The notes: generated from the sequence alone by a model not told the origin. A stretch of DNA of 34,928 nt from Phycisphaerales bacterium (GCA_027313145.1 DAHVEJ010000020.1:1-34928); one strand, 5' to 3'; counted from the first letter of the stretch, positions 7,738 to 16,900 are shown. A program made the numbers and translations.

Positions 7738-9954
7738 TCAGACGGCTGCCAACAGCACTGTGCGGCTGCGCACACTGCAAGTAAAGTGGCCGTGGCGTTG
7801 ATCACCCGGCATTCCAAGGGCCATGAGCTGCCCACCGGAGAAATTCCCCAGTTCATGATCCCATTCATCCGTCAGCCGATAGATGGCATCAGGAATCAAA
7901 TTCCGCAGCCGATAAAATGGCAGATGATGCCCCTGCATCGCCTGCACCACCACGACGCTATAGACGCTTTCCCGTCGATCCGCCGAGACACTTTGCCACA
8001 CACTGGCTCCGCCGTTTTGCGCTTCCGCCAGACGATGCAACTCTCCACCCTGTATGATGTGCCGAATCCTTTTATAAAACGCAATTTTTCGCCGATAGTT
8101 TTCCAACTCTTCCGCTGGAAGCGCGTCAATATTTGTGCCGATGCCCAAGACTCCGCGCATGGCCACGTCAAAGCGTACTTCCAAATCCACGGCTCGCCCG
8201 GTCTGATGGTTGCGTTCATGGGTCACCCAGGATTCCATACATCCCGGCGGATAAAACAGGGAAAAGCCATCCTGAATATAAACCCGATCCATGGCATCGG
8301 TATTGTCGCTGGTCCACACCTGCACGCATCGGTTCAAAATGCCCGCATCCACCCGGCCACCGCCGCCGGAGCAGGATTGAATATCCAACCGCGGATACTT
8401 TTTTAACAGCCGATCCATGATACCGTAAACTCCCTGCACATGCCGATACCATATTTCCTCTTCGACCGCACTGCCCGCTTCCGTCACATACCGATTCATA
8501 TCCCACTTGAAAAACGTGATGTCATTTTCCGCCAGCAACGTATCGAGCATGGCGTAAATCGCTTCCACCACGTCGCGGCGGCCAAAATCCAATATTAGTT
8601 GATGCCGCATTTGCGTCCGCGGCCGCCCTGGAAAATGCAGCACCCAATCCGGATGCGTGCGATATAAATCCGAATCCGGATTCACCATCTCCGGTTCCAC
8701 CCATAAGCCAAACCGCATGCCCAGACGGCGGACTTCCGTAATCAGCGGTGTCAACCCCTGGGGGAAAATAGACCGATCCACCGTCCAATCACCCAGGGCC
8801 GCTCGTTCACTGCGCCGCCCGGAAAACCACCCGTCATCCACACAGAATAATTCCACCCCCATGGCCGCCGCCGTGCGGGCCAATTGCAACTGCTTTTCCA
8901 TCGACATATCAAAATAAACCGATTCCCACCCGTTGTACAACACCGGCCGCAGCGGTCCGTGCGCCGACTGCGGCAGCACATAACGGTGCATCCACGTATG
9001 AAGCCGCCGGCTGGCACCATTTGTCCCATCCTCCCCGACGCCGAAAATAAACGCCGGGGTGCGGTGCGTTTGTGACGGATTTAACGTCATGGCAAAATGG
9101 CTATCCTCATATCCGCCATGAATTCGCACCGCGTCCGTCGGCAGCACTTCAAATCGTAAGCACCAGTTGCCGGAAAACGCCATCATGCCGAAATAGGCGG
9201 TTCCATTCTCCGGGCCGATCTGTCCCTTGGGATGAATCAGAAAACATGGATTGGCATTGTGGCCGGTATTCAGGCCGCGTTGCCGCAGCGGCGTTACGCC
9301 CTGATGCAATTCCTGTGTGACACCAACAAATTCCCGCCCCCACGCCCCGGCGCTTCGCCGCAGTTCGTAGCGATCCGTCGGCAAATGCACCGTGGCAAAA
9401 GCCAAAGCCTCCAGGGTCACCGGCATATCGGTGGTGTTTTCTAATTCCACCCAGCGTTCAAAGATGTCCAGTTCAGGCGTCACGCGATAATACAATCGCG
9501 CGATAAACGCATAGCCAATATCCCGTAACGTAATGCAAAGCACGGGCCGCGGCAGCACCGGGCTGCGCCCATGTTGCGCCGCCAGCCCCGGCTCATCATC
9601 GGTGCTGATCTCATGGCTGACATAGCGCAGGCGCAGATCACGCACGGGTAAGTGGGCTGCTTCATCATCCCGCAACGCCGTCGCGGTCTGCGGAAACACC
9701 GTTGTAAGTGCCACATCATGCGTGGTGACATCCCCAAATGTCGGATACTCCCATCGCCGTCCCTGGTTTTCCCACACATAATTCGGTTCTTCGTATTGAT
9801 CCAAATTGTCCAGCGCCATCGTCGCCGCCGCTACCGCACCAAAGCCCACATGTACCAATTCGCCGTGGGCCAAAACGCGCATGGCATAAAAGCTGCGATC
9901 GGTGCGCAGAACAAATAATCGAGATCGGGCATCAAAGTTAATAGCATCAACCAT
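7738..9954 (-). CDS. GH36-family alpha-galactosidase
   Basis: A 738-aa retaining glycoside hydrolase that removes terminal alpha-1,6-galactose from raffinose-type sugars and galactomannan fragments. The order is an N-terminal beta-sandwich (to about residue 310), a TIM barrel (about 325-640) and a C-terminal beta domain. The nucleophile motif KWDMNR (Asp about 485) and the acid/base motif SDNTDA (about 549-553) are both intact. YNGWESVYFD, CVDDGWF, LWVEPEMVNPDSDLY and SCSGGGGRVDAG are all family motifs. The frame is open 39 codons further upstream, but those codons do not look like family sequence, so the ATG at 9954 is preferred; no signal peptide follows it, so the enzyme is probably cytoplasmic. 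A perfect 12-bp palindrome 18 bp upstream and a second palindrome about 110 bp upstream may be operators. Confidence 0.93.
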   Translation of the reverse strand: MVDAINFDARSRLFVLRTDRSFYAMRVLAHGELVHVGFGAVAAATMALDNLDQYEEPNYVWENQGRRWEYPTFGDVTTHDVALTTVFPQTATALRDDEAAHLPVRDLRLRYVSHEISTDDEPGLAAQHGRSPVLPRPVLCITLRDIGYAFIARLYYRVTPELDIFERWVELENTTDMPVTLEALAFATVHLPTDRYELRRSAGAWGREFVGVTQELHQGVTPLRQRGLNTGHNANPCFLIHPKGQIGPENGTAYFGMMAFSGNWCLRFEVLPTDAVRIHGGYEDSHFAMTLNPSQTHRTPAFIFGVGEDGTNGASRRLHTWMHRYVLPQSAHGPLRPVLYNGWESVYFDMSMEKQLQLARTAAAMGVELFCVDDGWFSGRRSERAALGDWTVDRSIFPQGLTPLITEVRRLGMRFGLWVEPEMVNPDSDLYRTHPDWVLHFPGRPRTQMRHQLILDFGRRDVVEAIYAMLDTLLAENDITFFKWDMNRYVTEAGSAVEEEIWYRHVQGVYGIMDRLLKKYPRLDIQSCSGGGGRVDAGILNRCVQVWTSDNTDAMDRVYIQDGFSLFYPPGCMESWVTHERNHQTGRAVDLEVRFDVAMRGVLGIGTNIDALPAEELENYRRKIAFYKRIRHIIQGGELHRLAEAQNGGASVWQSVSADRRESVYSVVVVQAMQGHHLPFYRLRNLIPDAIYRLTDEWDHELGNFSGGQLMALGMPGDQRHGHFTCSVRSRTVLLAAV

Positions 9955-9971
9955 GCCATAAAGCCTATGAC

Positions 9972-9983
9972 AAATGATCATTT
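9972..9983. promoter_or_regulatory. Perfect palindrome AAATGATCATTT upstream of the alpha-galactosidase
   Basis: A 12-bp perfect palindrome centred about 23 bp before the start codon of the alpha-galactosidase, where a repressor would block initiation. No regulator gene adjoins it. Could be chance in an AT-rich patch. Confidence 0.3.
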
Positions 9984-10063
9984 TTAACAATCGCAGACCC
10001 GTAACCGCAATTCGCAAGTGATCACAGGCATCAACGTCGGCGGCGGAGAACCCCTGTGTTAGC

Positions 10064-10082
10064 CGGCACATTTAATGTGCCG
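10064..10082. promoter_or_regulatory. Inverted repeat CGGCACAT-TTA-ATGTGCCG
   Basis: Two perfect 8-bp arms around a 3-bp centre, in the divergent region between the alpha-galactosidase (leftward) and the collagen-like protein gene (rightward). Symmetry and size fit an operator for a dimeric regulator; as RNA it would be a hairpin with a three-base loop. Confidence 0.35.
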
Positions 10083-10442
10083 ATGGTACGGGACGATCTT
10101 CGGATGTGCGTTAGGATCCTCTGGCATACTACCGAAATCCCACCCCGGTATGCCAGCGGAAAAAGAGGGTGAATAGACCGCAAATTTCGGAAAGAACGCG
10201 AATAAATACAGGTGCGTCAGTTCTCCGAGGCATCCGTTGTCTATTGGCGTTGCATCGATGCACTTTTTGAAACCGCCGCTCTCCGGTGGTGCACTAATAC
10301 AGCAGATGCCGCGGCTTGCGGCATTTGTGGGTGCCCGCCGGATCGGAGGCCGCGGATTCTTTGATTCGCCTGGGCACCAAGTGGACCACAAGCCGGGCGG
10401 TCCGGTTTGCTTGTTCAAGGCCCTGACAAAAGGAGTCGGACA

Positions 10443-11084
10443 ATGCGAGTTTTGAAATTGGAATTTCTGGGTATGGCGCTGGCCGGGGTTATGGCGATGG
10501 CGCTGCCCGCAATGGCGATTGCCGGTCACGCCGCCGGCACTGAGAAAGCCGGAACGATTAACGGAAAAGTCGTTGACCGCAGCGGCAATCCGGTCGGCGG
10601 GGCCACCGTGCGCGTCATGCGGTTGCCAAAAGGTGCCGGCATGCCTCCCGGAGGCGGGCCAGGTGGTGGTCCTGGCAACGGCGGCGGCCCGGGTGGGCCG
10701 GGTGGCCCTGGAGGTCCTCGCGGGTTCGGCGGTCCGGGAGGAGGCCCAGGTGGCCCTGGGCCGCAAGGCCATATTAAAGTCAAAGCCGGGCAATCCGTTT
10801 GGATTAAGCACATGCTGATTTTGGGTGTTACCAAAACTGCAGCCGATGGCACGTTCACCCTTACCAACGCACCAGCAGGTAAGTATGCCGTCATGGCAAT
10901 GAAACGCCGCGAGGGCTTTGGCCACAACGACAAACCGCTGGTTGTCATAGCCGGCCGTGCCGTGGACGCCGGCACCATTACCTTGAGAAAAGGCCCCCGC
11001 GGTCCCGGTGGCCCGCCTGGGCCAGGCGGGCCACGTGGCCCTGGCGGCCCCAATGGCCCCGGCGGACCGCCACCAGGCCAATAA
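10443..11084 (+). CDS. Secreted Gly/Pro-rich protein with carboxypeptidase-regulatory-like domain and collagen-like tail
   Basis: A 213-aa exported protein. The ATG at 10443 is chosen because AAAGGAG stands 8 nt upstream and a signal peptide follows (hydrophobic about 8-26, AIAGHA cleavage region). Residues about 37-55 (GTINGKVVDRSGNPVGGATV) and 135-178 (TAADGTFTLTNAPAGKYAV…VDAGTITL) are the two halves of a carboxypeptidase-regulatory-like (Ig-type) domain. They are split by a glycine/proline-rich insert of about 45 residues. The C-terminal 30 residues are nine successive Gly-Pro-X triplets, a genuine collagen register. Such domains occur on secreted structural or anchoring proteins; exact role unknown. 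The gene is single and ends at an intrinsic terminator. Confidence 0.8.
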   Translation: MRVLKLEFLGMALAGVMAMALPAMAIAGHAAGTEKAGTINGKVVDRSGNPVGGATVRVMRLPKGAGMPPGGGPGGGPGNGGGPGGPGGPGGPRGFGGPGGGPGGPGPQGHIKVKAGQSVWIKHMLILGVTKTAADGTFTLTNAPAGKYAVMAMKRREGFGHNDKPLVVIAGRAVDAGTITLRKGPRGPGGPPGPGGPRGPGGPNGPGGPPPGQ

Positions 11085-11113
11085 CACGATCCAATAAATT
11101 TCTATCCCCACTT

Positions 11114-11148
11114 AGCCCCGCAGCCAACTTGCCGCGGGGCTTTTTTTT
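11114..11148 (+). terminator. Rho-independent terminator
   Basis: AGCCCCGC (11114-11121), a 12-nt loop and GCGGGGCT (11134-11141) are followed by eight T in a row. It lies 30 nt after the stop of the collagen-like protein gene and is the clearest terminator in the window. Confidence 0.9.
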
Positions 11149-11264
11149 GACTGGATTCTTGCGACTACACCGTCTGCGGAATTGGGCGCGGCAGCGAATC
11201 CGTCGGTGAATTTATCTGTGTCTTATGAACTGAAATCAGTGCATCATGGAATGATCTGATATCC

Positions 11265-12344
11265 ATGTCGCCAAGAGGTTGCCGAAATGTCCGAAATGCC
11301 CGCTGGCAGGCTTGGGTGCCGTGCGGTATGCTTTTGCGGATGATGCAGGTTTCTGGAAATGTCGCCTTGCCGACGGCCAATGCGGGGCCGAAACGGGGGC
11401 AATTTAATGCCGAAGTGATGTCCAATATCGCGATTTGCCGCGAGCATTTTATATTGCGGTTGCGCGTGACGCATTTTCCACCCAGTGAGCCGGGGCAATT
11501 TGTTCAGGTGTTATGTGGGCCGGATGTGGCGATTGGCGTTCCGGAAGCAGCACCGGCAGCGGCTTATTCTGAGGTATGCTGGGAACCGGGGTCGGTTCCG
11601 CCGGCATTCCACGATGCTGCTCTTCTGGGGCCTGCCCCGTATCTTCGTCGACCGTTTTCCATCGCGGGGCGGCGGGATAATCCGGCCAGCGGATACAGCG
11701 AAATTGATCTGATTTATCGGGTGATCGGTAAGGCCACCGGGCAGATGGCGGCACTGGCGGTTGGCGATAGTATTTCTATCCTGGGGCCGCTGGGGCATGG
11801 CTTTTCGTTGCCGCGGGAAATGACCACGGCTCTGCTGGTGGGTGGAGGGGTGGGAATTCCGCCTATGATTTACCTGGCGGAAAAACTCCAGCGACAGCGG
11901 ATTAACGCACTGGCTTTTATTGGAGCGCAACGGGCGGATTTAATTCCGTTGCATATTACCGGTGCTGTCGGTTTAGAACCGGCGTTGAATGTGCGGGAAT
12001 TTGCGACATTTGATACCCCAACTGTTATCGCCACGGATGATGGTTCTCTGGGGCAAAAAGGCTTTGTGACCCGGGCCTTACAACAGTTCTGCCAGTCAAA
12101 ACCGCAAACTGGCGCGGTGGTATTTTGCTGCGGGCCAACGCCGATGATGCGGGCCACAGCCCTGGTGGCCGCGGAGTTTAATCTTACCTGTTATGCATCC
12201 TTGGAACAGCCCATGGCATGTGGCATGGGAACGTGCCAGAGCTGTGTTATAAAGTACCGTCCCCCCGGGGCGGAAGACTGGGTCTATAAACTGACCTGTA
12301 AAGATGGCCCGGTATTTAACACAACGGATATACTGTGGCAATAG
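11265..12344 (+). CDS. PyrK-like dihydroorotate dehydrogenase electron-transfer subunit
   Basis: A flavin- and iron-sulfur-containing NAD(P)H reductase subunit of the PyrK family. PyrK passes electrons between the PyrD flavin and NAD+ in pyrimidine synthesis. Seen, in full-frame numbering: RRPFSI (128-133) that binds FAD, GGGVGIPP (193-200) that binds the nicotinamide nucleotide, CCGPTPMM near 288-295, and the 2Fe-2S ligands C319, C324, C327 and C345. The protein is about 359 aa against roughly 260-290 for typical PyrK. Part of the excess is an insertion at about 88-125 rich in Ala/Pro. The first 25 residues are doubtful: ATGs at 11340 and 11343 would remove them, and no ribosome binding site decides. 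No pyrD is adjacent, so a different flavoprotein partner is possible. Confidence 0.8.
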   Translation: MSPRGCRNVRNARWQAWVPCGMLLRMMQVSGNVALPTANAGPKRGQFNAEVMSNIAICREHFILRLRVTHFPPSEPGQFVQVLCGPDVAIGVPEAAPAAAYSEVCWEPGSVPPAFHDAALLGPAPYLRRPFSIAGRRDNPASGYSEIDLIYRVIGKATGQMAALAVGDSISILGPLGHGFSLPREMTTALLVGGGVGIPPMIYLAEKLQRQRINALAFIGAQRADLIPLHITGAVGLEPALNVREFATFDTPTVIATDDGSLGQKGFVTRALQQFCQSKPQTGAVVFCCGPTPMMRATALVAAEFNLTCYASLEQPMACGMGTCQSCVIKYRPPGAEDWVYKLTCKDGPVFNTTDILWQ

Positions 12345-12414
12345 TTCGCGGAGGGCGGTGCGACAGCCCGGCCGCCGGGGGCAAAAATGTTATTGCCTTA
12401 ACGCAGGCCGCGGC

Positions 12415-13572
12415 ATGGAGTATCGGTCCTTGAATAATATCGTACATTTGGTTGATCCTACCAGCGGCATGGATGTGTTGGATACGATTGCTTTGGCCGT
12501 AAATTGTGTTCCGGGAACGCACCATGTTCTGATCTTTGGGCATAACGGATGGCTGGAAGCGGCTATTGAAGCTGGGATTCCGAAAAAACATATCACCTGG
12601 AACCGCACACTGGCCCGCTGGGACCCCACGATGGGGCGGTTCTTGACGCAATGGGTGAAAAAAAATAATCCCACGCATATCCACGCGTGGGGGTACTGGA
12701 GCATCGCGGCCGCCAGCCGCCTGCGGGAATTTTCCGGCGGGCGAATCGCATTTATTCAAACCCCTCCCACGCCGGCGCAAATGCACCACTTGCAGCGGAA
12801 TATGGCGCGTGCGGTCTGGTTGCTTATTACCCCGTGGCAATGCGTGCACACGGCCCTGCACGCCGGAGGCATTCCGCATAACCATGTCGTGCGCGTAAGT
12901 CCCGCGGGCTGGCTGGCTCCGGAGGCCAAAGCATTGCCCGCAAACTTGCGGCGATCTTTGGGAATGCAATCACGGGAAGGACCGGTGGTTTTTCTGGGCG
13001 GTTGGTCGGAAGAATCCATCCGCCATGATCTGGCAATCTGGGCGGTGGGAATTGTGGCGGAAATGAATGCCGATTTGTGGGCGTTGATCCGCAACGATGA
13101 TGTGCCGCGGAAAGAAGCGGTAAATCCATACGCGGGCTATCAGTCCTTTGCGCGAACCCTGAAAGACCCGCAACTGATCACCATTGCGCCGGCGCGCTAC
13201 ACGTGGGGCCAACTGGCGGGTATTGCGGATTATTTTCTTTTTGCGCCCCGACGGTCTGCGGGTGTCAGCAGCCTGTTGGCGGCCATGGCCTTAGGCAAGC
13301 CGATTATCAGCGCCAAGACGGATCAAATCTGTGAGCTGCTGGAAAATGGAACCAGTGCTCTATTGGCACCCCCGGATAATCCGCGCGAATTGGCCGCCCG
13401 GCTTAATGCCCTGATTGAAGATCCGGCCTTGGCCGCAAAAATCGGTGCCGGAGCAAAAGCCGCGTATGATCAACTGGCTACTCCGGAATTGTTCAGCGGC
13501 CAGTTAAATTCCATTCATGGCCAACTCACCGGTGATCCGGCGTTAAAACAACCCATCCAGTTGCCTTCTTAA
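12415..13572 (+). CDS. GT4-like glycosyltransferase
   Basis: A 385-aa protein with the two-domain layout of GT-B glycosyltransferases. The C-terminal half shows 'FAPRRSAGVSSLLAAMALGKPI' followed by 'ENGTSALLAPPDNPRELAARLNALIEDP', the usual nucleotide-sugar-binding region of the GT4/RfaG type. The usual E-x7-E is weakly preserved: the first Glu is replaced in 'RRSAGVSS'. The N-terminal half contains 'HIHAWGYWS', matching the acceptor-side Rossmann domain. The frame is open upstream and overlaps pyrK, but the ATG at 12415 begins the family-like sequence. It lies 70 nt after pyrK on the same strand and 86 nt before ppk. Donor and acceptor cannot be told. Confidence 0.75.
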   Translation: MEYRSLNNIVHLVDPTSGMDVLDTIALAVNCVPGTHHVLIFGHNGWLEAAIEAGIPKKHITWNRTLARWDPTMGRFLTQWVKKNNPTHIHAWGYWSIAAASRLREFSGGRIAFIQTPPTPAQMHHLQRNMARAVWLLITPWQCVHTALHAGGIPHNHVVRVSPAGWLAPEAKALPANLRRSLGMQSREGPVVFLGGWSEESIRHDLAIWAVGIVAEMNADLWALIRNDDVPRKEAVNPYAGYQSFARTLKDPQLITIAPARYTWGQLAGIADYFLFAPRRSAGVSSLLAAMALGKPIISAKTDQICELLENGTSALLAPPDNPRELAARLNALIEDPALAAKIGAGAKAAYDQLATPELFSGQLNSIHGQLTGDPALKQPIQLPS

Positions 13573-13658
13573 CATTCAGATTTGGCAAAACCGGCCCCGC
13601 AATGGTAGGCTCATGCTGGTGAAAATACCCTGATGCGAAGAAAGTTGCGGATTTCTAC

Positions 13659-15800
13659 ATGACGACCTTCACTGAAAACACCACTGCTCCCCCGCGGTCT
13701 GCTGCCGGCGGACCGCCCGAGGTTCGATTTTTCAACCGTGATTTAAGCTGGCTGGATTTTAACGCCCGCGTGCTGCATGAAGCCGCCGACGCGCGGAATC
13801 CATTGCTGGAACGCCTGAAATTTCTGGCCATTTTTGCCAGCAACACCGATGAATTTTTCATGAAGCGCATCGGCCTGTTAAAGCGCTGGATTGTCAACAA
13901 GCCCCATGAAATCGGTCCTGACGGCCTCACCCACCGCCGCCAGCTTGAACTGGTGCGTGCGCGTCTGGTGGATATGTGCGCCATGCAGCACCGTATCTGG
14001 GGCGGAGAACTTAGGCCGTTGTTGGCTCAGGCCGGCTTCGCGTTGCGACGCTATGAAGAACTCACCACGGGACAGCAGGCGCGCGCGGCGGAATATTTTT
14101 CGCGTCATATCTTCCCTGTGTTAACGCCTTTGGCGGTGGATCCCGGCCATCCCTTTCCATTTATCAGCAACTTAAGTATCTCCATTGGTGTATTATTGCG
14201 GCAGCCCGCGCTTCCGGAGGCGCTATTTGCGCGGGTAAAAGTGCCGCAGCTATTTCCACGCTGGTTTAAACTTGAAGATTCCGCGGGTACGATTTTTGTG
14301 CCGCTGGAAAGCCTGATTCAAGGGCGGCTTGAAATGCTTTTTCCAGGCATGCACGTTTTAGAATCCCAGATTTTCCGGGTTACCCGTAGTGCGCAAGTCG
14401 AAGCCGCGGAAGATATTGAAGATTCCGAAGATCTGCTGGAGGAAGTGCAGGAGGAATTACGCGCCCGACGGTTTGCGGAAACGGTGCGCGTGCAGATTTC
14501 TCCCGGAATGTCCGAAGAGATGCGGCACTATTTAATCGAGGGCCTGGAACTGCGCCTTGAAGATATGGAGGAAGAACCCGAGCCACTGGGTTTGGCCGAT
14601 GTCATGAGTCTGGCAACGCTGAATATTCCCGCCCTGCGCGTGCCGCCATGGACGCCGGTTTGTGCCCCGGCTCTGGCGGATGCGGATGCCAGTATTTTTG
14701 CCATCATGCGGCAGAGCGATATTCTGGTGCATCACCCGTATGAAAGTTTTAACAGTTCCGTGGAAAGATTTATTCTCACCGCCGTCAATGATCCGCAGGT
14801 GCTGGCGATTAAAATGACGCTTTACCGCACCAGCGGAGATTCGCCGTTTGTTCCGGCTTTGGCCCGAGCCGCGGAAATGGGCAAGCAGGTGGCCGTGCTG
14901 GTGGAACTTAAGGCCCGGTTTGATGAAGAAAGCAATATCCAATGGGCGCAGGCTTTGGAACGCGCCGGCGCGCATGTCGTGTATGGTATTCTGGGGTTGA
15001 AAACCCATACCAAAATCGCCCTGGTGGTGCGCCGGGAAGATAATACGGTAAAGTCCTACGCCCATATTTCCACGGGAAACTACAACTCGCGAACTGCCGA
15101 AGTGTATACCGACCTGGGACTGCTTACCTGCCGCGAGGATATCTGCGACGATGTGGTGAACCTCTTTTCATTTTTGACAGGCCGATCATTAAAAAACAGC
15201 TATCATAAATTACTGGTGGCACCCGTAACCATGCGCAGCAGATTCCGGGAAATGATTCAGCGTGAAACCGCCCACGCCCAGGCCGGGCGTCCGGCGCGCA
15301 TTATCGCCAAAATGAACGCCTTGGAAGACACGGAAATTATCGAGACGCTCTACCGCGCATCGCAGGCGGGCGTGCAAATTGATTTAATCGTTCGTGGCTT
15401 CTGCTGCCTGCGTCCGGGTGTGCCGGGCTTAAGCGAGAATATCCGGGTGATCAGCATTGTGGGTAGATTTCTGGAACATTCCCGGATTTTCTGGTTCCAC
15501 AACGATGGACACAGTGAAATATACATGGGGTCCGCGGATTGGATGAGTCGAAATTTAAGCCATCGCGTGGAAGCTGCCACCCCAATTGAAAATCCGGTGC
15601 TGTTCCAGCGAATGCGGGAGATTCTGGACATCATGCTTGCGGACAATCGCCAGGCCTGGGACCTTGGCCCGGACGGCACTTGGAAACAGCGACGCCCCGC
15701 TCCGGGCGAGCCGGAAAACGCCAGCCAATCGCGGCTGATGCAATTAACCATTGAACGCCAGCACGCCATCGCTCCATCCGTCAACAACGCCGCGCGATAA
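13659..15800 (+). CDS. ppk1: Polyphosphate kinase 1
   Basis: A 713-aa enzyme that reversibly transfers the gamma phosphate of ATP to a growing polyphosphate chain. All four PPK1 domains are present: the N-terminal helical domain (RFFNRDLSWLDFNARVLHEA, about 23-42, and SNTDEFFMKRIG), the middle head domain, and the two PLD-like C-terminal domains. The phosphorylated histidine is H450 (GLKTHTKIALV) and the second active-site histidine is H607 (FLEHSRIFWF). The motif HHPYESF at 358-364 is also intact. The first 20 residues are variable and the start at 13659 has no visible Shine-Dalgarno. An acidic stretch (EDIEDSEDLLEEVQEE, about 251-266) sits in the head domain. It follows the glycosyltransferase on the same strand. 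Confidence 0.96.
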   Translation: MTTFTENTTAPPRSAAGGPPEVRFFNRDLSWLDFNARVLHEAADARNPLLERLKFLAIFASNTDEFFMKRIGLLKRWIVNKPHEIGPDGLTHRRQLELVRARLVDMCAMQHRIWGGELRPLLAQAGFALRRYEELTTGQQARAAEYFSRHIFPVLTPLAVDPGHPFPFISNLSISIGVLLRQPALPEALFARVKVPQLFPRWFKLEDSAGTIFVPLESLIQGRLEMLFPGMHVLESQIFRVTRSAQVEAAEDIEDSEDLLEEVQEELRARRFAETVRVQISPGMSEEMRHYLIEGLELRLEDMEEEPEPLGLADVMSLATLNIPALRVPPWTPVCAPALADADASIFAIMRQSDILVHHPYESFNSSVERFILTAVNDPQVLAIKMTLYRTSGDSPFVPALARAAEMGKQVAVLVELKARFDEESNIQWAQALERAGAHVVYGILGLKTHTKIALVVRREDNTVKSYAHISTGNYNSRTAEVYTDLGLLTCREDICDDVVNLFSFLTGRSLKNSYHKLLVAPVTMRSRFREMIQRETAHAQAGRPARIIAKMNALEDTEIIETLYRASQAGVQIDLIVRGFCCLRPGVPGLSENIRVISIVGRFLEHSRIFWFHNDGHSEIYMGSADWMSRNLSHRVEAATPIENPVLFQRMREILDIMLADNRQAWDLGPDGTWKQRRPAPGEPENASQSRLMQLTIERQHAIAPSVNNAAR

Positions 15801-15819
15801 CCCCGCGCCCTCGCCTTAG

Positions 15820-15846
15820 CCCGACGCGGAAGCGTCGCGGTTGGAT
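15820..15846. repeat. Hairpin repeat, copy 1
   Basis: Contains CGACGC-GGAA-GCGTCG, a 6-bp stem closed by a GNRA-type tetraloop, followed by CGGTTGGA. It starts 20 nt after the ppk1 stop and an identical copy lies 100 nt further on. It may end the ppk1 transcript, although no U-tract follows. Confidence 0.7.
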
Positions 15847-15919
15847 GCGGAGTGCGGTCCCGAAAAAAAGCTACCGCCGTAGTGTGGCAAGGTTCGCATC
15901 TAATCCACCCGCAGCCCGT

Positions 15920-15946
15920 CCCGACGCGGAAGCGTCGCGGTTGGAT
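15920..15946. repeat. Hairpin repeat, copy 2
   Basis: Identical over about 26 nt to the copy at 15820-15846, including the GGAA tetraloop hairpin and the trailing CGGTTGGA. The tail (GCGGTTGGA) recurs once more at 15950-15958 without the hairpin. Confidence 0.7.
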
Positions 15947-16023
15947 TCCGCGGTTGGACGCGCGAATTTGACGTAACGTATGTTAAAGTATACTCTTAAT
16001 AATCTTCGCTTCGGCGAGGCCTT

Positions 16024-16110
16024 GGAGAGATGTCCGAGTGGCTTAAGGAGCACGATTGGAAGTCGTGTGTGGGGGTAACCTCACCGTGGGTTCGAATCCC
16101 ACTCTCTCCG
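16024..16110 (+). tRNA. tRNA-Ser(GGA)
   Basis: 87 nt. Acceptor stem GGAGAGA (16024-16030) pairs with TCTCTCC (16103-16109). The anticodon stem CACGA/TCGTG encloses loop TTGGAAG with anticodon GGA at 16058-16060. A long variable arm (GTGTGGGGGTAACCTCAC region) and a T-arm with GGTTCGAATCC are as expected for serine. The 3' CCA is not encoded. A T5 run follows directly. It reads UCC and UCU codons. It borders the repeat-rich zone next to the defence island, and tRNA genes are common integration sites. Confidence 0.97.
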
Positions 16111-16119
16111 TTTTTCCTG

Positions 16120-16153
16120 TGGCCGTGAATTGTAAATGTATGATTCACGGCCA
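16120..16153 (+). terminator. Inverted repeat after tRNA-Ser
   Basis: TGGCCGTGAAT (16120-16130) and ATTCACGGCCA (16143-16153) form an 11-bp perfect stem with a 12-nt loop, starting 10 nt after the tRNA. No U-tract follows the stem; the T5 run lies before it. It is either a processing/termination structure for the tRNA transcript or a protein-binding inverted repeat. Confidence 0.4.
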
Positions 16154-16510
16154 TTGCATTTGGCGAACTTAGAACGGTTGGTCCGGGCCGTGGACCAGGT
16201 GGGCGGCCGGAGGCGACGGCTGTGGCCGCCAGCATTCAGGAGTTAGAAGTTAGGAGTTAGGAGTTAGAAGGCTTTGCGAATTTCAAGGTGCTCAACATGC
16301 CCAAGTTAGCGGGGCAACTTGCCCAAGATGCACAAGTTGATGAGAGCGTTGATTTTGGCGGGTTTGGTTCAAGTTGCCCCAGATGCCCAAGATGTTTTTT
16401 GGGCGGCTGTGGCGGCGGCGGCCGCCGAGAGCAGGCGAAAAGTAGGGAGTTGAACAGTAGAGCAAATAGGGCTGGAACAAAAGGGTTGCTGGCGCTTGCT
16501 GGAAGACCCA

Positions 16511-16541
16511 CCTGCGGTCTACTCTCTATTTTCTACTTTCA
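16511..16541. repeat. 31-nt imperfect direct repeat, copy 1
   Basis: Pyrimidine-rich segment ending TTTTCTACTTTCA, matched by a similar segment at 17264-17294. Both are preceded by CTGCGG-type sequence and followed by AAGCCG within a few bases. Confidence 0.5.
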
Positions 16542-16900
16542 TACGAAGCCGCCGGCATTCAGAAGTTAGAAGTCCTTATTACAGTATTGGTCAGCATTGA
16601 TCAGTAGTTTCAGAATTGCGCGGGGTGGGCGCGGGCATTGTAATTTGTTTGGGTGCATAACGGTCCTCATGGCTGGGGCGGAGCCGTTGATGCAGGCATG
16701 TTATTCACTTGTCAAATCCCGGCCAGCCGGGATGCGGCACTTGTGCCGTGGAGATGCTATAGGGGGCGGCGGGGGCGGGTAATGAACGAAATTGGTGAGA
16801 ACCTGGGAGCTAGAACCTGGGAGTTAGAATGACACGCAACGGGAAGTATGCAGCGTTTGGCATTTAGCATCGGGGTGCGGCGTTGCCACGGGGGTTGCTT

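Larger units (their letters stand above)
9955..10442. other. Divergent intergenic region
   Basis: No protein gene that I can support. It holds the two palindromes listed separately and a strong hairpin ATGCCGC-GGCTT-GCGGCAT (10306-10324) within what would be a long leader of the rightward gene. Open frames here continue out of the flanking genes and do not resemble proteins. No riboswitch was recognised. Confidence 0.5.

Noticed and set aside
10059-11111. Long minus-strand frame opposite the Gly/Pro-rich gene
   Set aside because: It is a compositional shadow of the GC-rich GGX repeats; the plus-strand gene has a ribosome binding site, signal peptide and terminator.
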